The notes under the pieces are model-generated. The model saw only the letters and a list, made by a program, of their open reading frames with translations. It was not told where the DNA came from and ran no database searches. From positions 2,542,001-2,606,000 of the forward strand of contig NZ_CP037933.1 of assembly GCF_004355225.1 (NCBI RefSeq): a DNA stretch of 64,000 nt, in the 5' to 3' direction. Each line of letters starts with the position of its first letter. Within the stretch, counting starts at the first letter, position 1. The position numbers were made by a program, and so were the translations under genes. This stretch comes from Flavobacterium nackdongense. GTDB taxonomy: Bacteria > Bacteroidota > Bacteroidia > Flavobacteriales > Flavobacteriaceae. Positions 8,935 to 16,907 of this stretch are shown here, piece after piece.

Positions 8935-9816
8935 ATGATAGAAAAAAGACTTTTTTTGTTGCTAGTTTTTATTACTTGCTCCGTTTCGGCACAAATTAAA
9001 GGAATTGTAAAAGACAGCCTTACCGGAAAACCTATTCCTTTTGTAAATATTTGGGTTGAGAACGAGAATATTGGATCTACTTCAGAAGAAAATGGAACCT
9101 ATCAAATTAATACAACTGAAAAAGGGAAGAAATTGATTTTCTCCACTTTGGGATACGAAAAGAAAATCATTTATGCATCCGAAGCTTCGATTGTGAAATT
9201 AAAAACAACTTCCTATTCTTTGAATGAAGTGGTGATTTCAAAAAGTATTGGCACCAAAACAGTTGAAATTGGGAAATACAAAAATGAAATGTATCAAGCT
9301 TTCGACAACGGACCTAAAATTGACACCAAATTTTTTCCTTATTTGGCGTCCTATAAAAAGACAAAATACCTAAAACAAGTTACTATTTATACCGATAGCA
9401 GAATCGAAAACGCCAACATCAAAATTCATTTATATGAAGTTGATTCCAATGGTTTTCCTGGCCAAGAATTGTTGGACAAAGATTTTGTTGTTACTGTAAA
9501 AAATGGAACAAGAATCAACCGATTTGATCTAACGGACTTTAATTTAAAATTTCCAAAAAACGGCCTTTTCGTAGGATTCGAGAAACTGATGATTGAAAAA
9601 AACAAAGTCGAAAAAACAATTACCGATTCGAATACTAATCTAGCTCAAGTGCAAAAAACGTATTTTCCTTTTGTGCTGTATAACTACGTAGAAAGGGATT
9701 TTTTATATACTTTCTCGGGAGGGAAATGGAATAGACAAGGGAATCAAAATAAAAATAATGATTCAGGTAAAATGATGATCAATGAACCAGTGATAACATT
9801 AATTTTATCCAACTAA
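8935..9816 (+). CDS. Secreted protein with carboxypeptidase-like regulatory (CarboxypepD_reg-like) domain
   Basis: A 293-residue exported protein. The ATG at 8935, with AAAG just upstream, opens a clear signal peptide (KRLFLLLVFITCSVSAQ). It is followed by a beta-sandwich of the CarboxypepD_reg-like type (IKGIVKDSLTGKPIPFVNIW, then STLGYEKKII), the module often fused to the front of TonB receptors. The C-terminal 200 residues contain beta-rich sequence with no barrel or plug motifs, so it is a stand-alone surface or periplasmic protein, not a receptor. The start lies 7 bp after the GH3 stop, so the two are probably cotranscribed. Function unknown. Confidence 0.78.
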   Translation: MIEKRLFLLLVFITCSVSAQIKGIVKDSLTGKPIPFVNIWVENENIGSTSEENGTYQINTTEKGKKLIFSTLGYEKKIIYASEASIVKLKTTSYSLNEVVISKSIGTKTVEIGKYKNEMYQAFDNGPKIDTKFFPYLASYKKTKYLKQVTIYTDSRIENANIKIHLYEVDSNGFPGQELLDKDFVVTVKNGTRINRFDLTDFNLKFPKNGLFVGFEKLMIEKNKVEKTITDSNTNLAQVQKTYFPFVLYNYVERDFLYTFSGGKWNRQGNQNKNNDSGKMMINEPVITLILSN

Positions 9817-9829
9817 TCCATTAAAGTCA

Positions 9830-9837
9830 TACATTTG
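9830..9837 (+). promoter_or_regulatory. -7 element upstream of the DUF6909 gene
   Basis: TACATTTG matches TAnnTTTG, 75 bp before the ATG at 9913. The leader between them is AT-rich with no obvious structure. Confidence 0.5.
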
Positions 9838-9912
9838 TAGGTTACAATGTAGAAAATGAAGAAATCGCCAAATTAATAGATTTCTTCTTTATTAAAAAGT
9901 TATTTTCTAAAG

Positions 9913-11595
9913 ATGAAAGAAATAAAAAACATATCGAGATCCAGAGCACAAGAGTCGTCAGCGGCAATTGAAAAAATGTACATTACAATGCGCCATTTGT
10001 TCAACCGTGGATTTTATAAACCAATGGGAGTTTCTGGAGACACCTTACGAGAAGCATTATTGGCATTGCGACCTGAAATTTATGGTAATATTGCCGAAGA
10101 AAAAGTCGAACTCAATGGCCTTTTATACGTTATAGAGCGCCTTCCGATAGGAATTGAAGAATGCCGATTCATCAATTTAACCTCAGATGAAGGCTATTCG
10201 AAATCGCATTTTCAGGCTATAATTCCTCCTAAAAGAAAACGCAATTGCTACCGCATCGACGAAGAACAAATGAATGTCGAAATTACCCGAGGGCGTTCCG
10301 ATATTTATGATATTTTGACGCATTTGACCTTCATTTTCATCGAATCACACAAGATTAGAAACAGAGTATTACTAGGTGATGATGGTGAAGTTTCCCGCGA
10401 TTGGCAAAAATTAGAAATAGCAGTTTCACAAAAAAAGAAATTGACGCAAATCGAAAAAGAGAAAGCCGTTTCGCACGCAGCCAACATTTTAGGTAGAACT
10501 TTTATTGAGGTTTTAGAAATATACGATGCTTTTGGTTCAGAATCCGCACCCGATCGTTTTTTGCACGTGATTTATTGGTTAGGAAAATTAGCCATCGAAG
10601 AGGTGGTGGATGATAACAAAAGAACCATTACCTTCAGTCCAATACTTAGAGAACGATTAGGACATCATATTCACGGCGAAATTTGGGCAACCAACATCAA
10701 AGAAGTGCTGAAAAAGCATAAACTTTTAGACCGACCCATTCACGTGATTAGTGCCAATATGCACAGCGTGATGAATTCCATTTTTGCCACCTCAGTATTG
10801 AAAACTCAGTTCAAAAACCAATCGGATTTCTTTATTTATGAAGAATTGAGCAAATCGGGAGCCCACGAACTAAGAGACAAAGTAGAAGATTTTGCCAAAT
10901 TACACGGAATGATTTCCTTGCCAGACGCAGCTTCGGGAACCAATATTGATGTCCAAATTTTTGATACAGCCAAAATAGATTGGTCCAAATCGTCCTTTCC
11001 GAAGGCGACGATTACTGATGAACAACCCGTGCTTATTGTGATGGATTACGCTTTTGGAGAACAAGCCTACGAAACTATAGACGAATTACTGAAACCTTAC
11101 AAAAAAGACACTTTATTGAATGTAGAATCGGTTTCGATTATGGGGAAAGCCGGAATTTTGCAGGGAGGAAAAGGGGATATTATGATTCCAACAGCTCACA
11201 TTAACGAAGGAACGGCTGATAATTATTTTTTCGATAATGAATTAACTGCCGAAATGTTTGAAAATAACGATATTCCCGTATTTGAAGGTCCGATGGTTAC
11301 CGTTTTAGGAACTTCACTTCAAAACAAGGATTTATTAAAGTTCTTCCACGAATCGACTTGGGGTGTAATTGGACTCGAAATGGAAGGGTCTTATTATCAA
11401 AAAGCCATTCAATCGGCATCCAAAATCAGAAAAAGCATCCCGCAGGATGTGAAAGTTAGATATGCTTATTATGCTTCGGATAATCCTTTAGAAACCGGAA
11501 GCACATTGGCTTCTGGAGGTTTGGGAACAACAGGAGTAAAACCCACCTACCTGATTACCATCAAAATATTGGAACAAATATTTAAAGTTAAATAA
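9913..11595 (+). CDS. DUF6909-type conserved protein with nucleoside-phosphorylase-like C-terminal half
   Basis: A 560-residue cytoplasmic protein conserved in Flavobacteria and, as far as I recall, annotated as DUF6909. The N-terminal half is helical and contains TRGRSDIYDILTHLTFIF and HKIRNRVL. The C-terminal half (from about residue 280) has features of the PNP/MTA-SAH nucleosidase fold: a glycine-rich SIMGKAGILQGGKGDI strand-loop, a PTAHINEGTADNYFF segment, and GVIGLEMEGSYYQKA, which resembles the E-M-E-G ribose-binding loop of nucleoside phosphorylases, followed by RYAYYASDNPL. This suggests a nucleoside or nucleotide-processing activity. The downstream DinB-like gene starts directly after its stop codon. 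Confidence 0.7.
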   Translation: MKEIKNISRSRAQESSAAIEKMYITMRHLFNRGFYKPMGVSGDTLREALLALRPEIYGNIAEEKVELNGLLYVIERLPIGIEECRFINLTSDEGYSKSHFQAIIPPKRKRNCYRIDEEQMNVEITRGRSDIYDILTHLTFIFIESHKIRNRVLLGDDGEVSRDWQKLEIAVSQKKKLTQIEKEKAVSHAANILGRTFIEVLEIYDAFGSESAPDRFLHVIYWLGKLAIEEVVDDNKRTITFSPILRERLGHHIHGEIWATNIKEVLKKHKLLDRPIHVISANMHSVMNSIFATSVLKTQFKNQSDFFIYEELSKSGAHELRDKVEDFAKLHGMISLPDAASGTNIDVQIFDTAKIDWSKSSFPKATITDEQPVLIVMDYAFGEQAYETIDELLKPYKKDTLLNVESVSIMGKAGILQGGKGDIMIPTAHINEGTADNYFFDNELTAEMFENNDIPVFEGPMVTVLGTSLQNKDLLKFFHESTWGVIGLEMEGSYYQKAIQSASKIRKSIPQDVKVRYAYYASDNPLETGSTLASGGLGTTGVKPTYLITIKILEQIFKVK

Positions 11596-12042
11596 ATGTT
11601 GATAGAAACTTTAAAATCGATTTTTAATAGAGATTTACTTCGATTAAAATCAGAAATAAATTTATACAAAGACGAATCTAACCTTTGGATTGTAGAAGAT
11701 AATATTGCAAATTCTGCAGGGAATTTGTGCTTGCATCTCATCGGAAATTTAAACACTTATATTGGGGCAGCATTCGGAAAAACAAATTATATCAGAAATC
11801 GAGAACTTGAATTTTCACTAAAAAACAGATCAAAAAAAGAACTTATAGATCAAATTGATAGTACAATTTTAACAGTTGAAATGAGTTTAAATACTATTAC
11901 AGAAGAACAACTCATTAACGAACACGAAATTTTGGTTTTCGATAAAAAAACCACCTTAGAATTTTTATTAGTGCACTTAACTACTCATTTAACCTACCAT
12001 CTTGGACAAATCAATTATCATCGAAGATTATTAGACAAATAA
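11596..12042 (+). CDS. DinB-like (DUF1572) four-helix protein
   Basis: A 148-residue all-helical protein of the DinB/YfiT-like superfamily, many of which bind a divalent metal through three histidines. Candidate ligands are His in LCLHLIGNL (about residue 49) and the pair in [18 protein letters not shown] near the C terminus. No signal peptide is present. The ATG is immediately after the TAA of the DUF6909 gene, so translation is probably coupled. Known family members include thiol-dependent transferases and damage-inducible proteins; nothing here identifies the substrate. Confidence 0.75.
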   Translation: MLIETLKSIFNRDLLRLKSEINLYKDESNLWIVEDNIANSAGNLCLHLIGNLNTYIGAAFGKTNYIRNRELEFSLKNRSKKELIDQIDSTILTVEMSLNTITEEQLINEHEILVFDKKTTLEFLLVHLTTHLTYHLGQINYHRRLLDK

Positions 12043-12047
12043 AATAT

Positions 12048-13031
12048 ATGAAAAGAATATTAATTACCGGGGCTGCAGGATTTTTGGGTTCACATCTTTG
12101 TGATCGTTTTATCAAAGAAGGTTATTTTGTTATTGGAATGGATAACTTGATTACTGGCGATCTAAAAAATATCGAACATTTATTCAAACTGGAAAATTTC
12201 GAATTTTATCATCACGATATAACCAAGTTTGTACACGTTCCCGGGAAATTAGATTATATTCTTCATTTTGCCTCGCCCGCAAGTCCGATAGATTACCTGA
12301 AAATCCCCATTCAAACCTTGAAAGTAGGTTCTTTGGGAACACATAATCTTTTGGGATTGGCAAGAGTAAAAAACGCCAGAATTCTTATCGCATCCACTTC
12401 CGAAGTATATGGAGATCCATTAATTCATCCCCAAACCGAAGAATATTATGGCAACGTAAACACCATTGGACCTAGAGGCGTTTATGACGAAGCCAAACGT
12501 TTCCAGGAATCCATCACGATGGCGTATCATACTTTTCACGGTGTAGAAACCAGAATTGTACGAATTTTTAATACCTACGGGCCTAGAATGCGACTCAATG
12601 ACGGTCGTGTTATTCCAGCTTTTATCGGGCAAGCCCTACGTGGCGAAGATTTAACCATTTTTGGAGATGGAATGCAAACCCGTTCTTTTTGTTATGTCGA
12701 TGATCAAGTAGAAGGTATTTTCAGATTATTACATTCGGATTATGTCTATCCGGTAAATATTGGAAATCCAGACGAAATCACGATAAAAGACTTTGCCGAA
12801 GAAATCATAAAATTGACGGGAACCAATCAAAAAGTGGTCTATCATCCGCTGCCTATAAATGACCCATTGCAACGTCAGCCAGACACCACAAAAGCACGAG
12901 AATTACTGGGTTGGGAAGCAAAAGTAAATCGAGCCGAAGGGATGAAAATCACGTACGACTATTTTAAATCCCTTTCAACAGAAGAATTATTAAAAGAAGA
13001 ACACAAAGATTTTTCCAAGTATATCAAATAG
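12048..13031 (+). CDS. UDP-glucuronate decarboxylase (UDP-xylose synthase), SDR family
   Basis: A 327-residue NAD-dependent extended SDR enzyme that most likely converts UDP-glucuronate to UDP-xylose for surface polysaccharide. The Rossmann motif is [10 protein letters not shown] (residues 8-17). The catalytic triad appears as Thr/Ser in [11 protein letters not shown] and as Y-x3-K in [10 protein letters not shown]. The segments [11 protein letters not shown] and [10 protein letters not shown] are characteristic of UXS enzymes rather than 4-epimerases. It starts 5 bp after the DinB gene and its stop overlaps the GTG start of the sugar transferase gene by one base (TAGTG), a sign of translational coupling. 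Confidence 0.9.
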   Translation: MKRILITGAAGFLGSHLCDRFIKEGYFVIGMDNLITGDLKNIEHLFKLENFEFYHHDITKFVHVPGKLDYILHFASPASPIDYLKIPIQTLKVGSLGTHNLLGLARVKNARILIASTSEVYGDPLIHPQTEEYYGNVNTIGPRGVYDEAKRFQESITMAYHTFHGVETRIVRIFNTYGPRMRLNDGRVIPAFIGQALRGEDLTIFGDGMQTRSFCYVDDQVEGIFRLLHSDYVYPVNIGNPDEITIKDFAEEIIKLTGTNQKVVYHPLPINDPLQRQPDTTKARELLGWEAKVNRAEGMKITYDYFKSLSTEELLKEEHKDFSKYIK

Positions 13032-14380
13032 TGAATTTTAAAGAGAAAAAATATTCAGGTTACATTCGCCCTTTCTCTTACTTGATGGATTTAAGTATCA
13101 TCAACGTATTGGCTTATTATATTTTTCCTTTTCATGAAAACGAAATTCTTTATGCTTTACTCATTAGCAGTGGTTGGATTGCTACAGCTATTTATTTCGA
13201 TTTTTATGAAGTATATCGCTATACTAAAGTAATTACCATTTTAAATTCCGCCTTGAAACAGGCTGTTTTCTTTGCCTTGTTTTGTTTAGCAGTAGAATTA
13301 TTTTATTCTGATTTTTATGAAAAAAGGGTTGTATTATTTGTCATTTCTGCCGTTTTTTTAATTCTTACACTCAAGCTTTTTATCTATTATTTTCTCAAAA
13401 AATATAGAATTTTATTCAATAGAAATTTTAGAAATGTGGTTTTATTGGGCAACAACAAAAACATTAATCCTTTAAAAGCATTTTTCACCCAAAACCTTGA
13501 TTACGGTTATAAATTAATCAAAGCGTTTACTCTTGAAGACCATAAAAAAGAGAGAGTTGAACAATGTCTTTCGTTTATTTTAGAAAACCCGATAGATGAA
13601 ATATACTGCGCTACTGCCGACTTGTCCGATAAACAAATCAGAGACATTATTAATTTTGCTGATAATAATTTAAAAACTTTGAAGTTCATTCCGGACGACA
13701 AACAAATCCTTGCTGGAAATGTCAAGTTCGAATATTACGATTATATTCCTGTTATTTCTTCAAGAAACATCCTTCAGGATGAAACAATGAACAAAATCAT
13801 AAAACGCGCATTTGATTTGACATTCTCGTTGATTATTATTCTTGGACTCCTATCGTGGTTCATTCCACTTATGGCAATTATTATAAAATTAAATTCAAAA
13901 GGTCCTGTGTTTTTTATTCAAAAAAGGAATGGTTTGAATTATAAAGAATTTGATTGTTTCAAATTCAGATCGATGGAATACAGCGACCAAATAGACGCCG
14001 ATTTAGCATTGAAAAATGATATAGAAATAACCAAAGTGGGTCAATTTATTCGGAAAACAAGCATTGATGAATTACCGCAATTTTTCAATGTTTTATTGGG
14101 CGATATGTCGGTCGTAGGGCCAAGGCCACATCCGGTAAGTCATAATGATAAATATGCTCTAATGTCGGAGAAATTTATGGTTCGACATTTTGTTAAGCCA
14201 GGAATTACCGGACTAGCGCAAACCAAGGGCTATCGAGGTGAAGTGGAAACGGATCAGGATATCATCAATCGCGTAAAATATGACATTTTTTATATGGAAA
14301 ATTGGTCGATTTTAATGGATATAGAAATCATTTTCAAAACGATTTATAACATTATAAAAGGGGACGACAAAGCATTTTAA
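13031..14380 (+). CDS. Initiating sugar transferase (polyprenyl-phosphate glycosylphosphotransferase)
   Basis: A 449-residue inner-membrane enzyme of the WcaJ/WbaP type that transfers a sugar-1-phosphate to undecaprenyl phosphate, the first step in building a polysaccharide repeat unit. The first ~120 residues contain four to five hydrophobic helices, followed by a cytoplasmic Rossmann-like part (NVVLLGNNKNINPLKAFF). The C-terminal catalytic domain opens with a membrane re-entrant helix (KRAFDLTFSLIIILG) and holds the hallmark residues KFRSM, TSIDELPQFFNVLLGDMS and VGPRPHP. The start is GTG, overlapping the upstream stop. Its 3' end overlaps the convergent GT4 gene by 4 bp. Confidence 0.93.
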   Translation: MNFKEKKYSGYIRPFSYLMDLSIINVLAYYIFPFHENEILYALLISSGWIATAIYFDFYEVYRYTKVITILNSALKQAVFFALFCLAVELFYSDFYEKRVVLFVISAVFLILTLKLFIYYFLKKYRILFNRNFRNVVLLGNNKNINPLKAFFTQNLDYGYKLIKAFTLEDHKKERVEQCLSFILENPIDEIYCATADLSDKQIRDIINFADNNLKTLKFIPDDKQILAGNVKFEYYDYIPVISSRNILQDETMNKIIKRAFDLTFSLIIILGLLSWFIPLMAIIIKLNSKGPVFFIQKRNGLNYKEFDCFKFRSMEYSDQIDADLALKNDIEITKVGQFIRKTSIDELPQFFNVLLGDMSVVGPRPHPVSHNDKYALMSEKFMVRHFVKPGITGLAQTKGYRGEVETDQDIINRVKYDIFYMENWSILMDIEIIFKTIYNIIKGDDKAF

Positions 14381-15561
14381 AAAACCCCTTTGTTGATTAA
14401 ATTTTTAATTTGGAAATCAAGATTAAAATTATCAGTGGCAGAATCAAAGACTCGTTTTTTCATCGTTTGAATCGATTCTTTTCCTGTTTTGGAGATTTCG
14501 ATTAAAGAGGCATTCAAGCTTTCAAAATTGCCAACAGTTGCTACCCAACCCAAATTAAATTCTCTTACAATGGTTTCGCCTTCGCCTCCGCCAAAATAAA
14601 GTACTGGAAATCCCAAAGCACCATATTCGAATATTTTCGATGGTACAGATCCATAAATTCTTGTTCTTAATGGAATAATAGCAATATCAAAAGAGTGTAG
14701 TTTTTCGTGCAATGCTTTTCGTTCCAACATTCCGTGGAAGAATATTTTATTTTGCGGATTATTATAGATTAGTTCTTCGATTTGAGATTTCTCGGCGCCA
14801 TCTCCAAAAATATGCAATTCAATGTTTAAATTTTCCAATTCGACTTTTTGGCATAATTCAAAAACACCTTGCGCAACACCCAACAACCCGGCGTAAAATA
14901 CTTTTATGGGTTCGTTTTCACTGCTTTTTAAATCTATTGCAGCTGTTTGATGATCTGGAAAATTACGATACAAATGACATTCTTTTTCTGGAAAAATCGA
15001 ATGGATGTGAGTGATAATTTCGTTTGATTGACCAAAGATTAAACTAGCTCGCGAATAAATAAATTGTTCGAAGAACAGTGAAATGTGATGCGAAAAGCTG
15101 TCTTTTTTTAAGGCTTTCAATTCAATGGCTGCTAAAGGCCACAAATCAGAAACATTCAGAATTATCTTCTTGCCCATTAGCGAAAGCACCAAAACCGAAA
15201 CAAACGATAACAATAAAGGTGGCGATTGGACCACAACTTTATTAGGTGTTTTTTTGGTCAATAAACAAAAGAATAACACAGAGGCAAACGACAAAACCGA
15301 CAGCGTTCTTTTGAAGATATTTTTGCTGACACTGGGATAAATCCAAAGTCGTTTTACAGTAATATTTTGTAGTTTTTCTGTAATCGAAAATTTGCCTTTG
15401 TATTCCGGAAACAATTCGCCTTTTGGGTAATTTCCCAATGGACAAAGCACGGTGACTTTGTATTTATTTTGATGCAATTTCAAGGCCAACTGCTCGATTC
15501 TATTGGCAGCTGCCCCTTTTTCAGGCGGATAATAATTAGATACGATGAGGATGTCGTTCAT
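14377..15561 (-). CDS. GT4-family glycosyltransferase
   Basis: A 394-residue retaining glycosyltransferase, GT-B fold, probably adding a sugar to the lipid-linked repeat unit. The ATG at 15561 gives MNDILIVSNYYPPEKGAAANR, the classic N-terminal motif of WbuB-type enzymes; an upstream extension would run through a hairpin repeat and is rejected. A middle hydrophobic stretch (VVVQSPPLLLSFVSVLVLSL) probably touches the membrane. The C-terminal nucleotide-sugar region has FYAGLLGVAQGV, HIFGDGAEKSQIEEL and a catalytic E-x7-E-like segment around PSKIFEYGALGFPVL. It lies downstream of wecB on the same strand. Confidence 0.9.
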   Translation of the reverse strand: MNDILIVSNYYPPEKGAAANRIEQLALKLHQNKYKVTVLCPLGNYPKGELFPEYKGKFSITEKLQNITVKRLWIYPSVSKNIFKRTLSVLSFASVLFFCLLTKKTPNKVVVQSPPLLLSFVSVLVLSLMGKKIILNVSDLWPLAAIELKALKKDSFSHHISLFFEQFIYSRASLIFGQSNEIITHIHSIFPEKECHLYRNFPDHQTAAIDLKSSENEPIKVFYAGLLGVAQGVFELCQKVELENLNIELHIFGDGAEKSQIEELIYNNPQNKIFFHGMLERKALHEKLHSFDIAIIPLRTRIYGSVPSKIFEYGALGFPVLYFGGGEGETIVREFNLGWVATVGNFESLNASLIEISKTGKESIQTMKKRVFDSATDNFNLDFQIKNLINKGVF

Positions 15562-15593
15562 TATTGCACTAAATTTATTACAGCGTTTTTTTG

Positions 15594-15697
15594 ACACGAA
15601 TTTCACGAATTTACACAAACATTTAATAGCTTTAAATTTCACAAATTTGTGAAATAATTATACATACTGAATTCGTGTCAATTCGTGAAATTCGTGT
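15594..15697. repeat. AATTCGTG-family hairpin repeat, copy 1
   Basis: An 18-bp perfect inverted pair (ACACGAATTTCACGAATT at 15594-15611 and its complement at 15680-15697) encloses a second perfect palindrome (ATTTCACAAATTTGTGAAAT, 15635-15654). It fills the gap between wecB and the GT4 gene. Diverged relatives occur at 24808 and 55127. Confidence 0.8.
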
Positions 15698-15705
15698 TTA
15701 ATTTT

Positions 15706-16794
15706 TTATGATTTTGTTAGTAATATTTCAATTATTCTTTCTGAAGCTTTTCCGTCCCAAAGTTCCGGAATTCCCGCTTTTCGTTTTCCATTTTCAAGGA
15801 ATTCTCCAAATAGTTTTTCTAAATTTTCTATCGAAGTTCCTACCAAAGTATTGGTTCCAGTGCTTTGTGTTTCGGGTCTTTCGGTGTTGTTTCGCATCGT
15901 GAAACAAGGAATTCCCATAACAGTAGTTTCTTCCGAAATACCACCAGAATCGGTAATCACGGCAAAACTATTTTTGATGAGGTACATAAAATTCAAATAG
16001 CCTTGTGGTTCTACAAAAAGGATGTTTTTCAAATCTAAATTCGTTTCACCAAGTATTGCTTTTGTTCTGGGATGAATCGGGAAAATCACTTTTTTATCGC
16101 CAGCCAGTTTATCAATACCTTGAAGCAATTGAATTAAGGATTGTTCTTCATCCACATTTGATGGGCGGTGTAAGGTAAGAATGATGTAATTTCCAGTTTC
16201 TAATTCGAATTCATTCCAGAAAACGGGTTCAAAAATCCTGCCCAAATTTTGATATAAAGTATCGATCATCACGTTGCCCACGAAATGAATATTAGTTGTA
16301 TCAGCACCATATTTCAGCAAGTTTTCGGATGCTGAAGTTGAGGTTGTAAAGAAATAGTCGGTGATGCTATCGGTCACTATTCTATTGATTTCCTCGGGCA
16401 TCGTCATATCGCCAGAGCGAATTCCGGCTTCGACGTGAGCTACTTTTAGGTTTTGCTTTTTAGCTACAATTGCACAAGCCATAGTAGAATTGACATCGCC
16501 AACCACCAAAACCAAATCGCAAGGATTTTGCTGTAATTCTTTTTCAAAAGCTACCATAATCGCTCCGGTTTGTTCGGCTTGCGAACCACTTTTTACTTCC
16601 AGATTATTGTCTGGCTTTGGGATATTCAATTCTTCGAAAAAAGTATCGCTGAGGTTTTTGTCATAATGCTGACCCGTATGCACCAAACGATAGGAAACAT
16701 CTGCTCCTTCGTTTTGCTTTTTTTCAATCGCTTTGATGATGGGTGCGATTTTGATAAAATTAGGTCTTGCGCCTGCGACTATGGTGATTTTCAT
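15706..16794 (-). CDS. wecB: UDP-N-acetylglucosamine 2-epimerase (non-hydrolysing)
   Basis: A 362-residue cytoplasmic enzyme interconverting UDP-GlcNAc and UDP-ManNAc, feeding ManNAc-type sugars into surface polysaccharide. Family motifs are all visible in order: GARPNFIKIAPI at the N terminus, HTGQHYDKNLS, VVGDVNSTMAC, VAHVEAGIRSGDMTMPEE, ILTLHRPSNVDE, and at the C-terminal side the nucleotide site ITDSGGISEETTVMGIP and RNNTERPE. Length is normal. It sits between the GT4 gene and the CapK-like gene on the same strand. A row of three palindromes separates it from the upstream gene, so its expression may be uncoupled from that gene. Confidence 0.96.
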   Translation of the reverse strand: MKITIVAGARPNFIKIAPIIKAIEKKQNEGADVSYRLVHTGQHYDKNLSDTFFEELNIPKPDNNLEVKSGSQAEQTGAIMVAFEKELQQNPCDLVLVVGDVNSTMACAIVAKKQNLKVAHVEAGIRSGDMTMPEEINRIVTDSITDYFFTTSTSASENLLKYGADTTNIHFVGNVMIDTLYQNLGRIFEPVFWNEFELETGNYIILTLHRPSNVDEEQSLIQLLQGIDKLAGDKKVIFPIHPRTKAILGETNLDLKNILFVEPQGYLNFMYLIKNSFAVITDSGGISEETTVMGIPCFTMRNNTERPETQSTGTNTLVGTSIENLEKLFGEFLENGKRKAGIPELWDGKASERIIEILLTKS

Positions 16795-16816
16795 TTTATA
16801 TTATCTTTTTAGTTTC

Positions 16817-16907
16817 TTTAAGGTCACAAATTGTGACCTTAAACGTCTTGATGTCACAATTTGTGACTTCAAGATTTAATTTGGAAGTTGCAATTTGCAG
16901 CCTCCAA
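16817..16907. repeat. Row of three 27-nt palindromes
   Basis: Three palindromes of the same size, each 13 + 1 + 13 nt, occupy 16817-16843 (perfect, TTTAAGGTCACAA arm), 16847-16873 (CTTGATGTCACAA arm, one mismatch) and 16881-16907 (TTGGAAGTTGCAA arm, two mismatches). The third ends exactly at the stop codon of the CapK-like gene. Cores are related (GTCACAA, GTCACAA, GTTGCAA) while arm sequences differ with matching changes on both sides. They could be transcript hairpins or a REP-like mobile repeat. Confidence 0.8.

Noticed and set aside
14377..14380. The convergent 4-bp gene overlap, and the 6-bp overlap at 22247-22252, as unusual regulation
   Set aside because: Short convergent 3' overlaps are common in compact genomes, and nothing else indicates antisense control.
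15562..15642. A 27-residue N-terminal extension of the GT4 enzyme
   Set aside because: It would translate the AATTCGTG hairpin; the WbuB-like N-terminal motif begins at the ATG at 15561.
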